64,000 bases of DNA from contig NZ_SACN01000002.1 of assembly GCF_004005865.1 (NCBI RefSeq), forward strand, positions 554,757 to 618,756. The letters are read 5' to 3'. Position numbers and translations under genes: made by a program. Shown here one piece after another: positions 20,503 to 30,069 of the stretch. The number at the start of each line of letters is the position of its first letter. Position 1 is the stretch's first letter. The notes below the pieces were generated by a model that saw only the letters and a program-made list of their open reading frames with translations, was not told where the DNA came from and ran no database searches. Origin of the DNA: Sphingomonas crocodyli (lineage in GTDB: Bacteria; Pseudomonadota; Alphaproteobacteria; Sphingomonadales; Sphingomonadaceae).

Positions 20503-21537
20503 ATGAAGGCAGGCTTGCTGGCGGCGCTGGCGATGGTCGGCGCGATCTGGTCGTCACCGATCAGCCCCGGCGTGCAGCGGCTGGGCGAAAAGGCCATCGC
20601 GCCCGAACTCCACCATCGCGCCGATGAGATCAGCGTCCTCACCTACAATGTCGAGGCGCTGCCCTGGCCGATCAAGTCGGGCCGTGGCGAGGATCTCGCC
20701 CGCATCGCCGAACGGCTGCGCATGCTGCGGCAGGCGGGCGTCGCGCCGCATATCGTGGTGCTGCAGGAAGCCTTTACGGAGGATGCGCGCGCGATCGGGC
20801 GGCTGGCCGGCTATCGCTATCAGGCATTCGGTCCGGCGGCGGAAGCGTCGCGCACCGACATGCCGTTGCCGGCCGATTTCGTCGCGAAGCGCAGCTGGTA
20901 TCTGGGCGAGCGCAGCGCGCCCGTCCTGTCGAGCGGCCTCGCCATCTTCTCCGACTTTCCGATCCTCGCCACCCGATCGGCCGCGTTCGCCGCCTGCGCG
21001 GGGCTCGATTGCGGCGCGAACAAGGGCGTGCTGGTCGCGACGGTCAAGGCGCCCGGCATGGCCGAACCGATCGAGATCGCGACCACCCATCTCAACTGCC
21101 GCAAAAGCTCGATGACGTCGCCGCAGCGCAACCTCACCGCCTATCGCGCGCAACTCGATGCTGTCGATCGGCTGATTGGCGGCACGAAACACGTCCGCCT
21201 GTTCGCGGGCGACTTCAACGTCCATTCTATCGGCCGGCTGGAGGCGCTTCAGGCGCATGGCCGCCGCTGGAACATGGCGCCTGCGACCGCGATGGGCGTG
21301 GTGCGCAAACCTGCGATGTTCTGCGGGCAGGGCAGGGGCGAATGCGGCCTCGATCTGCCGATCGCGTCGAACCTGCCGCTCGCCCACGCGACCGACTGGC
21401 AATTCTTCGCCGGGACCGACGCCACCGCCATCCGCCCCGTCCGCCGCCTGCCCCTGTTCGGGCGCGAGGCGGACGGAACGATGCTGTCCGATCATATAGG
21501 CTACAGCGTCGTCTATCGGGTTAGTGAGCGGAGTTAG
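20503..21537 (+). CDS. Secreted endonuclease/exonuclease/phosphatase-family hydrolase
   Basis: A 344-residue EEP-fold protein with an N-terminal signal-like helix (KAGLLAALAMVGAIWSSP). Metal and catalytic residues are visible in order: the Asn of LTYNVEALPWP, the Glu of VLQEAFTEDA, the Asp/Asn pair of AGDFNVHSIG, and the Asp-His of LSDHIGYSVVY. The family contains DNases, inositol phosphatases and sphingomyelinases; with export to the periplasm a nuclease or sphingomyelinase-like role is possible, but I cannot choose. Its 3' end overlaps the convergent methyltransferase gene by 4 bp. Confidence 0.8.
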   Translation: MKAGLLAALAMVGAIWSSPISPGVQRLGEKAIAPELHHRADEISVLTYNVEALPWPIKSGRGEDLARIAERLRMLRQAGVAPHIVVLQEAFTEDARAIGRLAGYRYQAFGPAAEASRTDMPLPADFVAKRSWYLGERSAPVLSSGLAIFSDFPILATRSAAFAACAGLDCGANKGVLVATVKAPGMAEPIEIATTHLNCRKSSMTSPQRNLTAYRAQLDAVDRLIGGTKHVRLFAGDFNVHSIGRLEALQAHGRRWNMAPATAMGVVRKPAMFCGQGRGECGLDLPIASNLPLAHATDWQFFAGTDATAIRPVRRLPLFGREADGTMLSDHIGYSVVYRVSERS

Positions 21538-22397
21538 TGTGCCCGGTTGCGCGCGGAGACGATCCAGCCCGCTCCGTCAATCAGCACCCGATTGTCGACC
21601 AGCTTGCGCGTGAAGGCGGCGTGGACGGCGGCGGCTGCCTTCACCACCACCAGATCGGGTTGCCCCGCCAGCGCGCGGCGCAGCGGCCCCACCGCAAAGG
21701 CGCGGTCGAGCGCGTCGTCGACCGCCGCGGCCCCGGTCGCGCCTTCGCCGAAGACGACGGGATGATCGACCGGCTCGATATCGATTCCGCCGAAACCCGC
21801 CTTAGCCAATATGTCGCGCACCCGATCGGGATCGCCGAAGGAGAACGGGCCGGGTGCTGCGGGCGATGGCTTGGCCGGGGGCGGCACGATCCCCTCGATC
21901 GCCTGCAGCGGCAACGTCGCCCAGTCATTCTCCGCCGCCCCGCGCCAGCAGGCGAAGACGATCCGTCCGCCGGGCTTCAACGTGGTGCGCAGATGGGTGA
22001 AGGCGGCGACCGGATCGTCGAAGAACATCACCCCGAAGCGCGAGAACAGGCAATCGAACCCCGCCACCGGCAGCGGCGCATTGCTCGCATCCGCAATCCG
22101 GAACTCGGCCTGCGACATCGTATCCCACACGCGTTCGCGCGCGCGGCGGATCAGCGGCTCGGATATGTCGATGCCCAGCGCGCGGCCGGTCGGCCCCGTC
22201 TCCCACGCGATCGCCAGCGTGCTTTCGCCGGCACCGCAACCGATATCGAGCACATGATCGCCGCACCGGATCGCCGCCTTGGCGAAGGCCGCCGCACCAT
22301 AGGGTTCGAGCATCCGATCGAGCTGTTCCTGATAGGCGACCCAGCTTGCGCCGCTATCGCCGTTCCAGTCGATCACCTGCTGCGCGTTCGCGTTCAT
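21534..22397 (-). CDS. Class I SAM-dependent methyltransferase (UbiE/Coq5-like)
   Basis: A 287-residue methyltransferase with the canonical glycine loop (HVLDIGCGAGESTLAIA), an acidic residue at the end of strand 2 (GIDISEPLIRRARE) and the motif CLFSRFGVMFFDDP. Such stand-alone enzymes methylate small molecules; the substrate is not evident. The start at the Met of NANAQQVIDWNG has a ggagaccggagc ribosome site. Upstream, short AT-rich DNA (22,416-22,480) probably contains its promoter. Confidence 0.8.
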   Translation of the reverse strand: MNANAQQVIDWNGDSGASWVAYQEQLDRMLEPYGAAAFAKAAIRCGDHVLDIGCGAGESTLAIAWETGPTGRALGIDISEPLIRRARERVWDTMSQAEFRIADASNAPLPVAGFDCLFSRFGVMFFDDPVAAFTHLRTTLKPGGRIVFACWRGAAENDWATLPLQAIEGIVPPPAKPSPAAPGPFSFGDPDRVRDILAKAGFGGIDIEPVDHPVVFGEGATGAAAVDDALDRAFAVGPLRRALAGQPDLVVVKAAAAVHAAFTRKLVDNRVLIDGAGWIVSARNRAH

Positions 22398-22540
22398 GCT
22401 CCGGTCTCCTATCAATCTGATGGGGTGTCAGTATATACTATTGCGAGTCATTATCAATAATAGATTGATCGGATGAGGACCGAAACTTGTCGCTCGCGGC
22501 ACGCCATGCCATAGGCGCCCGCCCTGTTCAGGAGACCCAA

Positions 22541-23827
22541 GTGTCCGGCGTGCTCGGCCTCGATTTCGGCACCACCAACACCGTCGCGGCCTTGGCCGAC
22601 GGCGCGGGCGGCGCGCATCTGATCGAGTTTGCGGGCGAGGAAGCGACCGGCGCGATCTTCCGATCGGCGATTTGTTTCTGGGAGGAGGAGCGCGGCTGGA
22701 ACGGGATTGCGCATGAAGCGGGGCCGTGGGCGATCGCCGAATATCTCCAATCCCCGCTCGACAGCCGCTTCGTCCAGTCGTTCAAGACGGTCGCGGCCAG
22801 CGCCGCCTTCGAACGCGCCCTGATCTTCGGAAAGCCCTTCCGGTTCGAGGATATGGGCCGCCTGTTCCTGCAGAAGCTGGTGGCACATGCGGGCGGGCAG
22901 CTCGACAATCGGCCGCAGCGGATCATCATCGGCCGCCCGGTCGAATATGCCGGTGGCCGCCCCGATCCCGCGCTGGCGCGCCAACGCTACGACCTGATGT
23001 TCGACAATTTCGGGGTCGAGCTTCACTATGTCTATGAGCCGCTCGGCGCCGCTTACTCCTACGCCTCGCGCCTCACCGAGCCTGCGACGATCCTGGTCGC
23101 CGATTTCGGCGGCGGCACCACCGATTTCTCGATCGTGCGCGTGGCCGAACCGGGCGCCCCGCGCCGCTGCGTCCCGCTCGCCTCATCGGGCATCGGCATT
23201 GCGGGCGACCGCTTCGATCGCCGCATCGTCGAACATCTGGTGCTGCCGATGCTGGGCAAGGGCGGCTCCTACCGATCGTTCGGCAAGACGCTCGAAATCC
23301 CCGGCGGCTATTTCAACGATTTCGCCGATTGGTCGCGCCTCGCCTTGATGCGCAATCGCAAGACGATGGACGAACTGCGTCGGCTCCAGCGCGACGCGGT
23401 CGATCCCGAACCGATCGGCCGGATGATCGCGCTGATCGAACATGAACAGGGCTTCCCGCTCTATGACGCGGTCGGCCGCCTCAAGCGCGCGCTTTCCAGC
23501 GAGGAACACGCCCTGTTCCATTTTGCGGGCGACGACATCGAAATCGACGGCGACGTCCGCCGCACCGATTTCGAAGCCTGGATCGCCGACGATCTGCGCC
23601 GCATCGAGGCCGCGATGGAGGCGGGGCTGGAGCGCGCGGGCGTGTCGGCCAACGAAATCGACCGCGTGTTCCTGACCGGCGGCTCCTCGCTCATCCCCGC
23701 GATCCGCGCTCTGTTCGACCGGCGCTTCGGCAGCGATCGCATCGCAACCGGCGGCGAACTCACCTCAATCGCCCACGGCCTCGCGCTCATTGGCGGCGAG
23801 CCGGACCTCGCAGAGTGGACCGCCTAA
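22541..23827 (+). CDS. yegD: YegD-like Hsp70 family protein
   Basis: A 428-residue actin-fold ATPase of the Hsp70 superfamily without the substrate-binding domain. Phosphate 1 (LGLDFGTTNTVAAL), phosphate 2 (LVADFGGGTTDFSIV) and the adenosine box (VFLTGGSSLIPAIRALF) are in the expected order. Length and layout fit E. coli YegD. I choose the GTG at 22,541, preceded by caggaga; a TTG 54 bp upstream would add a tail unlike the family. Function in the cell is not known. Confidence 0.85.
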   Translation: MSGVLGLDFGTTNTVAALADGAGGAHLIEFAGEEATGAIFRSAICFWEEERGWNGIAHEAGPWAIAEYLQSPLDSRFVQSFKTVAASAAFERALIFGKPFRFEDMGRLFLQKLVAHAGGQLDNRPQRIIIGRPVEYAGGRPDPALARQRYDLMFDNFGVELHYVYEPLGAAYSYASRLTEPATILVADFGGGTTDFSIVRVAEPGAPRRCVPLASSGIGIAGDRFDRRIVEHLVLPMLGKGGSYRSFGKTLEIPGGYFNDFADWSRLALMRNRKTMDELRRLQRDAVDPEPIGRMIALIEHEQGFPLYDAVGRLKRALSSEEHALFHFAGDDIEIDGDVRRTDFEAWIADDLRRIEAAMEAGLERAGVSANEIDRVFLTGGSSLIPAIRALFDRRFGSDRIATGGELTSIAHGLALIGGEPDLAEWTA

Positions 23828-24441
23828 CGCTCACTGATATTCGCGCGCCAGTCGCCGCGGGCCTGCCAGCCGCGCCGTTCGAGTTCGGGCGTGTCGGACG
23901 GCGCGATCGGATAGCCGATGCATAGCAAAGCGACGAAGCGCCATTGCGCGGGCACGTCGAGCAGGTCGGTCACGAAAGCCGGATCGACGATCGAAACCCA
24001 GCCGAGCCCGATCCCCTCATTCTGCGCGGCGAGCCAGAGCGTGTGGATCGCCAGCACCGTCGAATAACGCAGCGCCTCGGGCATCGTCGCGCGGCCCAGG
24101 CCGTGGCCCTGCGGCGGCTCCTCGTCGCAGAAGACCGCGACGATCTCGGGCGCCTCGCGCAATCCGTGCAGCTTGAGCGAGGCGTAGAGCGCCGCCCGCT
24201 CGCTCTCGCCATAGGTCTCGCCTGCCGCCCGCGCCCGCTCATCGACATGCTCCGCCAGCGTCGCGCGCAACGCCTGCGTCTTCACCCGCACGAAGCGCCA
24301 CGGCTGCGCATTGCCCACCGATGGCGCCAGTTGCGCAAGTTCGAACAGCCGATCGATCACCGCCGCGTCGATCGGTCGCGTGTCGAAGTGCCGAACGTCG
24401 CGCCGCCAGCTGAGCAGCGTCTCGAGATCGTCTCCGGTCAG
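23824..24441 (-). CDS. bluB: 5,6-dimethylbenzimidazole synthase (BluB), likely CTG start
   Basis: Flavin-destroying enzyme that converts reduced FMN to 5,6-dimethylbenzimidazole, the lower ligand of cobalamin. The nitroreductase-fold signature WRRDVRHF and LAPSVGNAQPWRFV and the later GLGWVSI segment match BluB. An ATG/GTG reading gives only 178 residues and cuts off WRRDVRHF, which is required for the family. The full 205-residue frame starts at a CTG at 24,441 whose TG overlaps the cobO stop. Convergent overlap of 4 bp with the Hsp70 gene. Last gene of the cobW-cobN-cobO-bluB operon. Confidence 0.85.
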   Translation of the reverse strand: MTGDDLETLLSWRRDVRHFDTRPIDAAVIDRLFELAQLAPSVGNAQPWRFVRVKTQALRATLAEHVDERARAAGETYGESERAALYASLKLHGLREAPEIVAVFCDEEPPQGHGLGRATMPEALRYSTVLAIHTLWLAAQNEGIGLGWVSIVDPAFVTDLLDVPAQWRFVALLCIGYPIAPSDTPELERRGWQARGDWRANISER

Positions 24442-25046
24442 AACTCGACCCCCGCCTGCGCCTTCACGCCCTGTTCGCGGAAGGGGTGCTTCACCAGGGT
24501 CATCTCGGTCACCAGGTCGGCGATCTCGATCACCGCGTCGGGCGCGTTGCGGCCGGTGACGATGACATGGGTCATCTCGGGCTTCGCCTTCAGCACCTCG
24601 ATCACTTCGTCGACCGGCAGATAGTCGTAGCGCAGGACGATGTTCAGCTCGTCCGCCAGCACCATGTCATAGCTGGGGTCGAGGATCATGCGCTTCACCT
24701 CGTCCCACGCCTCGCGCGCCACCGCGATGTCGCGGGCGCGGTCCTGCGTGTCCCAGGTGAAGCCTTCGCCCATCGGCTTGAACTCGATCTGGTTCGGGAA
24801 GGCATCGAACACCGCCTTTTCGCCCGTCGCCATCGCGCCCTTCACGAACTGGACGACGCCCACCTTCTTGCCATGTCCGATCGCGCGCACGACCATGCCG
24901 AGAGCGGCGGTGGTCTTGCCCTTGCCCTTGCCGGTGTGGACGATCAGCAGGCCCTTTTCGATCGTCTTGGCCGCGACCATCTTGTCATGCGCGGCCTGCA
25001 GCTTCTGCATCTTCGCCTTGTGCTGTTCCTCGGTCCGCTCGGCCAT
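24438..25046 (-). CDS. cobO: Cob(I)yrinic acid a,c-diamide adenosyltransferase (CobO/BtuR)
   Basis: Attaches the adenosyl group to the corrin cobalt. The 202 residues contain the P-loop HTGKGKGKTTAALGM, the VVQFVKGA segment and DELNIVLRYDYL, all typical of the CobA/CobO/BtuR family. The start is the Met of AERTEEQHKAKMQK, 2 bp after the cobN stop; upstream Mets in the same frame belong to cobN DNA. Adenosylation follows the CobN step in the aerobic pathway, so gene order follows pathway order. Confidence 0.96.
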   Translation of the reverse strand: MAERTEEQHKAKMQKLQAAHDKMVAAKTIEKGLLIVHTGKGKGKTTAALGMVVRAIGHGKKVGVVQFVKGAMATGEKAVFDAFPNQIEFKPMGEGFTWDTQDRARDIAVAREAWDEVKRMILDPSYDMVLADELNIVLRYDYLPVDEVIEVLKAKPEMTHVIVTGRNAPDAVIEIADLVTEMTLVKHPFREQGVKAQAGVEF

Positions 25047-25048
25047 CG

Positions 25049-28000
25049 TCACTCTCCTGCAATCTCGGCGAGCAGCATGCCCGCGCTGTTCGATTTCGGC
25101 TTCCATAGCCCGCGCTGCAGCGCCTCGGCGAGCCGGGCCGCCGTCTCGCGCAACGCCGCCGGGTTGGCGTCCGCCATGAAGGCGCGCACGGCCTCATCCT
25201 CGATGAAGGCGGCGTGGACCGCGTCGAAATGATGATCGCGCACCGCATGCGTGGTCGCGGCGAAGGCGAACAGATAGTCGACCGACGCCGCAATCTCGAA
25301 CGCGCCCTTATAGCCGTGGCGCATCACCCCCGCGATCCACTTGGGATTGGTCACGCGCGCGCGCACCACCCGGCCGATCTCGTCCTCCAGCGTGCGGACG
25401 ACCGGGCGTTCGGGGCGGCTGTGATCGTTGTGATAAGCGCGCGGGCGCTTGCCCGAGAGATGCTCTACGGCCGAGGCGATGCCGCCTTCGAACTGGTAAT
25501 AATCGTCGCTGTCGAGCAGGTCGTGCTCGCGATTGTCCTGGTTTTGGACCACGGCGTCAGCGGAGGCGAGCCGCTGCGTGAACAGCTCGCGCTCGGCATC
25601 GCCCTCCACGCCCGCGCCATAGGCATAGCTGCCCCAGTCGAGATAGACGTTCGCCAGGTCGGCGCGGTCGTGCCACAATTTCTCGTCGATCATCGCCTGC
25701 AGCCCCGCGCCATAAGCGCCGGGCTTGGAGCCGAACACGCGGAAGCCCGCGCGCAGTGCCGCCGCCTTCGCCTCCGCGCCCTGATCGATCAGCCGCGCCG
25801 TCTCTGCCCGATGGCGCGCGGCGGCGGGATTGTCCTCGATCGGTTCGTCGAGCGCCATCACCGCGCGCGCCGCGCTGTCGAGCAGGTCGATCTGCTCGGG
25901 GAAGGCATCGCGGAAGAAGCCCGATACGCGGAAGGTCACGTCGACGCGCGGGCGGCGCAGCTCGGCGACTTTCATCACCTCGAACCCCGTGACGCGGCCC
26001 GACGTCCAGTCCCACGTCGGCCGCACCCCCATCAGCGCCAGCGCCTGCGCGATATCGTCCCCTCCGGTCCGCATGTTCGCGGTGCCCCACGCGCTCAGCG
26101 CCATCGCCTTGGGCCAATCCCCCTCGCGCTGGAAATAATCGTCGACCAGCAACTGTGCGGAACGCTGCCCCAGATCCCACGCGGTCGCGGTCGGGACGGA
26201 GCGCGTGTCGACCGAGTAGAAATTGCGCCCGGTCGGCAGCACATCGGGCCGCCCGCGCGTCGGCGCGCCGGACGGGCCGGGGGTGACGAAACGCCCGTCG
26301 AGGCCCGCGAGCAAGGCGGCCTGCTCGGCGTTGCCACAGGCGTCAACGCGCGGAGCGAGGTCATCGCGGATCGACGCGATAACGGATGACGTCCTCTCCC
26401 CCACATCGTCACCCCGGACTTGATCCGGGGTCCCGCTAACTTTGTCCGCGTCAGAGAAGAAGCGGGACCCCGGATCAAGTCCGGGGTGACGAAGGGAGGA
26501 GACGAGGGCAGTTGCCAGCAATTCGAGGCGTTCGATCGTGTCGCCGGTCGTCCGCCACGGATCGCTCGCCACCGCCGCCAGCACGTCAGGCCGCGGCCCG
26601 CGCCAGGCCTCCCCCATCACGCAATCGAGCGGATCGAAGTCCAGCCCCAGATCGTCCGCCATCGCGCGCAGCAGCGAAGCCTGCCCCGGCGCATCATGCC
26701 CGCGCGGCGTGCGGGACAAGGCGATCAGGAGGTCGGTGCGCAGTCGTTCGGTGGGCGACCTCGTGAAGATGTGCAGCCCATCGCGGATCTGCATTTCCTT
26801 CAGCTCACACAGATAATTGTCGATCGCCGACAGTGCATCCTCGCCATCGCCGCTCGCGCCTGCATCGGTATCCAGACCCTGCGACCGTGCCAGATCGAGG
26901 ATTTCGCCCTTCAGGTGGTTCAACCGGCGCGGGTCCATCCCCGCCGCCAGATAATATTCGTCGACCAGCGCCTCGAGCGCCTTCAACGGCCCATAGCTTT
27001 CGGCGCGGGTGAGGGGCGGGGTCAGATGGTCGATGATCGCCGCGCCGATCCGCCGCTTCGCCTGCGTGCCTTCGCCCGGATCGTTGACGATGAAGGGATA
27101 AAGCTGCGGCACCGGCCCTGCGCACACTTCGGGAAAGCAGGTCTCGGACAAAGCCAGCGCCTTGCCCGGCAGCCATTCCAGATTGCCATGCTTGCCGACA
27201 TGGACGACGGCGTGCGCGCCGAAATGCCGGTTCATCCAGATGTGGAACGCCAGATAGGCATGCGGCGGGACGAGCGCGGGATCGTGATAGCTCGTCTTGG
27301 GATCGATATTATAGCCACGCGCCGGCTGCACCGCGACCGCGACATTGCCGAAGCGATGCACCGCCAGATGGAAGGCGCCGTCGCGCACGAACGGATCGGC
27401 CGCCGCATCGCCCCAGCGTTCGTCCACCGCCGCGCGCACCTCGGCCGGCATCGCATCAAAACCGGCGCGATAGTCGGCCAGCGACAGCCGCACCTCGGCC
27501 GGCCGATCGCGCGAGTCCGCCGCATTGGTCACGCCCGCCAGCATGATCGCCATCAGCGCCGCGCCATCGGTCGGCGCGTTGCCGACATCGTATCCCGCAT
27601 CGCCCAGCGCCTTCAGGATCGCGGCGGCGCTGGCGGGCGTGTCGAGGCCCACGCCATTGCCGATCCGCCCGTCGCGATTGGGATAGTTGGCCAGCACCAG
27701 CGCGACGTTGCGATCGGCCTTCGCCGTCACCCGCAGCCGCGCCCAGTGCGCCGCGAGATCGGCGACGAAGGCGACGCGATCGGGCGCGACCTTGGGCACC
27801 ACGATCCCGCATTCGGTCGCCGCGTCGAAGCGTTCGGCCGCCTTGAACGCCACCGCGCGGGTGAAGAGGCGCCCGTCGACCTCGGGCAGCGCGACGTTCA
27901 TCGCCAGATCGCGCGGACCCAGGCCACGCGGGCTGTCGCGCCAGTCGCCCTCGATCGCGCCCGCGAACACGGTCTGCAGGATTGGGCAGTCGGCCTGCTC

Positions 28001-28849
28001 CAGCACGCTCGCGATCCGGCTTTCGCCCGGAGACGAGGCGGCGAACGACGTAGCGTTCAGGATCACGTCGGGCGCGACTTCGCCGATCACCCCGCGCAGC
28101 AGATCGATCGCGAACGGCTCGCGCAGCGCGCGGACATGGACCGCGACGACGTTCAGCCCTTGCCCCTCCAGCGCCGCCACCAGCGCATCGACCGCGTCGA
28201 GCGTCCCCGCGATCATCAGCGCGCGATAGAAGCAGAGCAAAGCGGTCGGCCGCCCCGGCATCCAGCGCGCCCGCACGTCGGCGATCGTCGGCCGATCGAC
28301 CCCGCGCACATAGAGGCCCGCATCGGCGATCGGCACCGGATCGTCGGGCGTGCCGATGTCGCGACCGATCAATTGCGCGGCGTGGCGCAGGAAATTGGCG
28401 GCGTTGGCGACGCCCCCCTGCCGCAGATAATCGCGCAGCCGTTCGACCATATCGGGCGCGACGGTGCAGGCGAGATCGAGCGTCGGATCGCCCTCGCGCC
28501 CGTCGGCGATTGCGGCAAAGGCGATCCCCTCCTCCCGCGCCACCCGCGCAATCTCGTCGATCCCGTAGGGCCAGTACGCCTTGCCGCCGAGCAGGACGAC
28601 GCACACGAATTTGGCGCGCGCGATCACCTTTTCGACATAGAGGTCGACCGAATAGGGATGCTTCAACTGGAGCAGGTTGGCGAGGCGCACGCGCGGCGCG
28701 CCATCGCCCAAGGTCGCCACCGCCTGCGCGAAGCAGGCGAGTTCGCTGTCCGCCACCGTCAGGAACACGATGTCGCCTGGCGACTGATCGAGGTCGATCG
28801 CCTCGTCGCCGTTCGATACCGTCCCCGGAGTGGCGGCCAGCAGATGCAT
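25049..28849 (-). CDS. cobN: Aerobic cobaltochelatase subunit CobN
   Basis: ATP-dependent large subunit that, with CobS and CobT, inserts cobalt into hydrogenobyrinic acid a,c-diamide. The 1266-residue length is typical. Family boxes such as HVGKHGNLEWLPGK (about residues 550-565) and DSDDYYQFEGGI near the C-terminus are present. About residues 786-814 are encoded by an in-frame REP-type palindrome (26,407-26,491), and the surrounding reading stays open. The ATG overlaps the cobW stop by 1 bp. CobS and CobT are not in the window. Confidence 0.96.
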   Translation of the reverse strand: MHLLAATPGTVSNGDEAIDLDQSPGDIVFLTVADSELACFAQAVATLGDGAPRVRLANLLQLKHPYSVDLYVEKVIARAKFVCVVLLGGKAYWPYGIDEIARVAREEGIAFAAIADGREGDPTLDLACTVAPDMVERLRDYLRQGGVANAANFLRHAAQLIGRDIGTPDDPVPIADAGLYVRGVDRPTIADVRARWMPGRPTALLCFYRALMIAGTLDAVDALVAALEGQGLNVVAVHVRALREPFAIDLLRGVIGEVAPDVILNATSFAASSPGESRIASVLEQADCPILQTVFAGAIEGDWRDSPRGLGPRDLAMNVALPEVDGRLFTRAVAFKAAERFDAATECGIVVPKVAPDRVAFVADLAAHWARLRVTAKADRNVALVLANYPNRDGRIGNGVGLDTPASAAAILKALGDAGYDVGNAPTDGAALMAIMLAGVTNAADSRDRPAEVRLSLADYRAGFDAMPAEVRAAVDERWGDAAADPFVRDGAFHLAVHRFGNVAVAVQPARGYNIDPKTSYHDPALVPPHAYLAFHIWMNRHFGAHAVVHVGKHGNLEWLPGKALALSETCFPEVCAGPVPQLYPFIVNDPGEGTQAKRRIGAAIIDHLTPPLTRAESYGPLKALEALVDEYYLAAGMDPRRLNHLKGEILDLARSQGLDTDAGASGDGEDALSAIDNYLCELKEMQIRDGLHIFTRSPTERLRTDLLIALSRTPRGHDAPGQASLLRAMADDLGLDFDPLDCVMGEAWRGPRPDVLAAVASDPWRTTGDTIERLELLATALVSSLRHPGLDPGSRFFSDADKVSGTPDQVRGDDVGERTSSVIASIRDDLAPRVDACGNAEQAALLAGLDGRFVTPGPSGAPTRGRPDVLPTGRNFYSVDTRSVPTATAWDLGQRSAQLLVDDYFQREGDWPKAMALSAWGTANMRTGGDDIAQALALMGVRPTWDWTSGRVTGFEVMKVAELRRPRVDVTFRVSGFFRDAFPEQIDLLDSAARAVMALDEPIEDNPAAARHRAETARLIDQGAEAKAAALRAGFRVFGSKPGAYGAGLQAMIDEKLWHDRADLANVYLDWGSYAYGAGVEGDAERELFTQRLASADAVVQNQDNREHDLLDSDDYYQFEGGIASAVEHLSGKRPRAYHNDHSRPERPVVRTLEDEIGRVVRARVTNPKWIAGVMRHGYKGAFEIAASVDYLFAFAATTHAVRDHHFDAVHAAFIEDEAVRAFMADANPAALRETAARLAEALQRGLWKPKSNSAGMLLAEIAGE
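26407..26491. repeat. Palindromic element inserted in frame within cobN
   Basis: Two perfect 31-bp inverted arms (26,407-26,437 and 26,461-26,491; outer ends cgtcaccccgg and ccggggtgacg) enclose a 23-nt loop. In the cobN frame it reads RHPGLDPGSRFF and then an acidic or polar stretch, without a stop. The element length is a multiple of three or was adjusted so that cobN remains open. It differs from the intergenic REP-like blocks, but it is a palindrome of the same kind. Confidence 0.85.
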
Positions 28850-29883
28850 CAGGCGATCGCGGCGCCCAATTCGGCCTCGATCGCGGCGCGGTCCAGCCCC
28901 TTCTGGCCGATCACGACCAGGCTGGTCTTGCGCGCCTCGTCGCCCTTCCACGCGCGATCGTAGAAATGCTGGATGCGCGGGCCGACCGCCTGGATGATCA
29001 GGCGGCTGGGCTTGCCCGCCACCGCGACCATCCCCTTGATGCGCAGCACGTCGTGCTTGGCGATCACGTCGGCCATTGTCCCGAGCAGGGCGTCGAGATC
29101 GGTCACCTCGCCGCCGGTCTGCACGAAGCTGTCGAAGTCGTCATGGTCATGCTCCTCGCCATCGTCGATGTGCGATTTGCGCGAATCCAGATCGTCCTCG
29201 GCCGCCGCGGTGATGCCCAGAAGGGCGGCGATGTCGACCGCGCCATGATCGGCACGCACGATCTTCACGCCGGGGCGCGTCTCGGCCCCGACCTGCTGCT
29301 CGACACCCGCCAGCGCATCGGCCGAAACCAGATCGGTCTTGTTGAGCACGACCATGTCGGCGCAGGCGAGCTGTTCCTCGAACAACTCCTCCAGCGGGCT
29401 GTCATGGTCCAGCGTCGGATCGGCCGCGCGCGCCGCCGCCAGCGCAGCCTCGTCGGTCGCGAAGCGCCCCGCCGCCACCGCATCGGCATCGATCAGCGCG
29501 ACCACGCCGTCCACGGTCGCCCGCGTGCGGATGTCGGGCCATTGGAACGCCTTCACCAGCGGCTTGGGCAGGGCGAGGCCCGACGTCTCGATGATGATAT
29601 GTTCGGGCGGATTCGGCCGATCGAGCAGCTTCATCATCGTCGGCAGGAAATCGTCGGCCACGGTGCAGCAGATGCAGCCGTTCGCCAGTTCGACGATATC
29701 GTCCTCGGGGCATGCCTCGTCATTGCAGCCCTTCACCAGTTCGCCGTCGACGCCGACATCGCCGAACTCGTTGATGACGAGCGCGAGGCGGCGGCCCTTG
29801 GCGTTCTGCAGCAGGTGGCGGATCAGGGTGGTCTTGCCCGCCCCCAGGAATCCGGTGATGACGGTGGCTGGAATCTTACTCAT
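28849..29883 (-). CDS. cobW: CobW family GTP-dependent metallochaperone
   Basis: A 344-residue G3E GTPase. The Walker A box is TGFLGAGKTTLIRHLL, the metal-binding CxCC motif is GCICCTVADDF, and the guanine-specificity box is VVLNKTDLV; the His/Asp-rich segment near residues 243-255 (DGEEHDHDDFDSF) may bind metal. CobW is thought to deliver Co(II) to the CobNST chelatase. The start is the Met of SKIPATVITGFLGAG; ten residues upstream in the frame are not conserved in type. It is the first gene behind the cobalamin riboswitch. Confidence 0.94.
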   Translation of the reverse strand: MSKIPATVITGFLGAGKTTLIRHLLQNAKGRRLALVINEFGDVGVDGELVKGCNDEACPEDDIVELANGCICCTVADDFLPTMMKLLDRPNPPEHIIIETSGLALPKPLVKAFQWPDIRTRATVDGVVALIDADAVAAGRFATDEAALAAARAADPTLDHDSPLEELFEEQLACADMVVLNKTDLVSADALAGVEQQVGAETRPGVKIVRADHGAVDIAALLGITAAAEDDLDSRKSHIDDGEEHDHDDFDSFVQTGGEVTDLDALLGTMADVIAKHDVLRIKGMVAVAGKPSRLIIQAVGPRIQHFYDRAWKGDEARKTSLVVIGQKGLDRAAIEAELGAAIA

Positions 29884-30069
29884 CTTGTCGATCCTTCCGG
29901 CGTCGGACGACAAGGCGGGGGGCTAGGCCTTTCGGCACGACGCGCCTGTCGGCCGGACGCCTGAAGCGACCGACACGCACGTCCCACGCGGCCCCCGCCG
30001 CTTGCACGTCGCTCAGCCGGACAAGCCGTGCCGTGGCCATCCCCTGGGCCAGGGCAAGAGCGACCAGAC

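Noticed and set aside
26420..28963. 847-codon plus-strand frame opposite cobN
   Set aside because: Antisense shadow of cobN; no domain, Arg-rich low-complexity composition.
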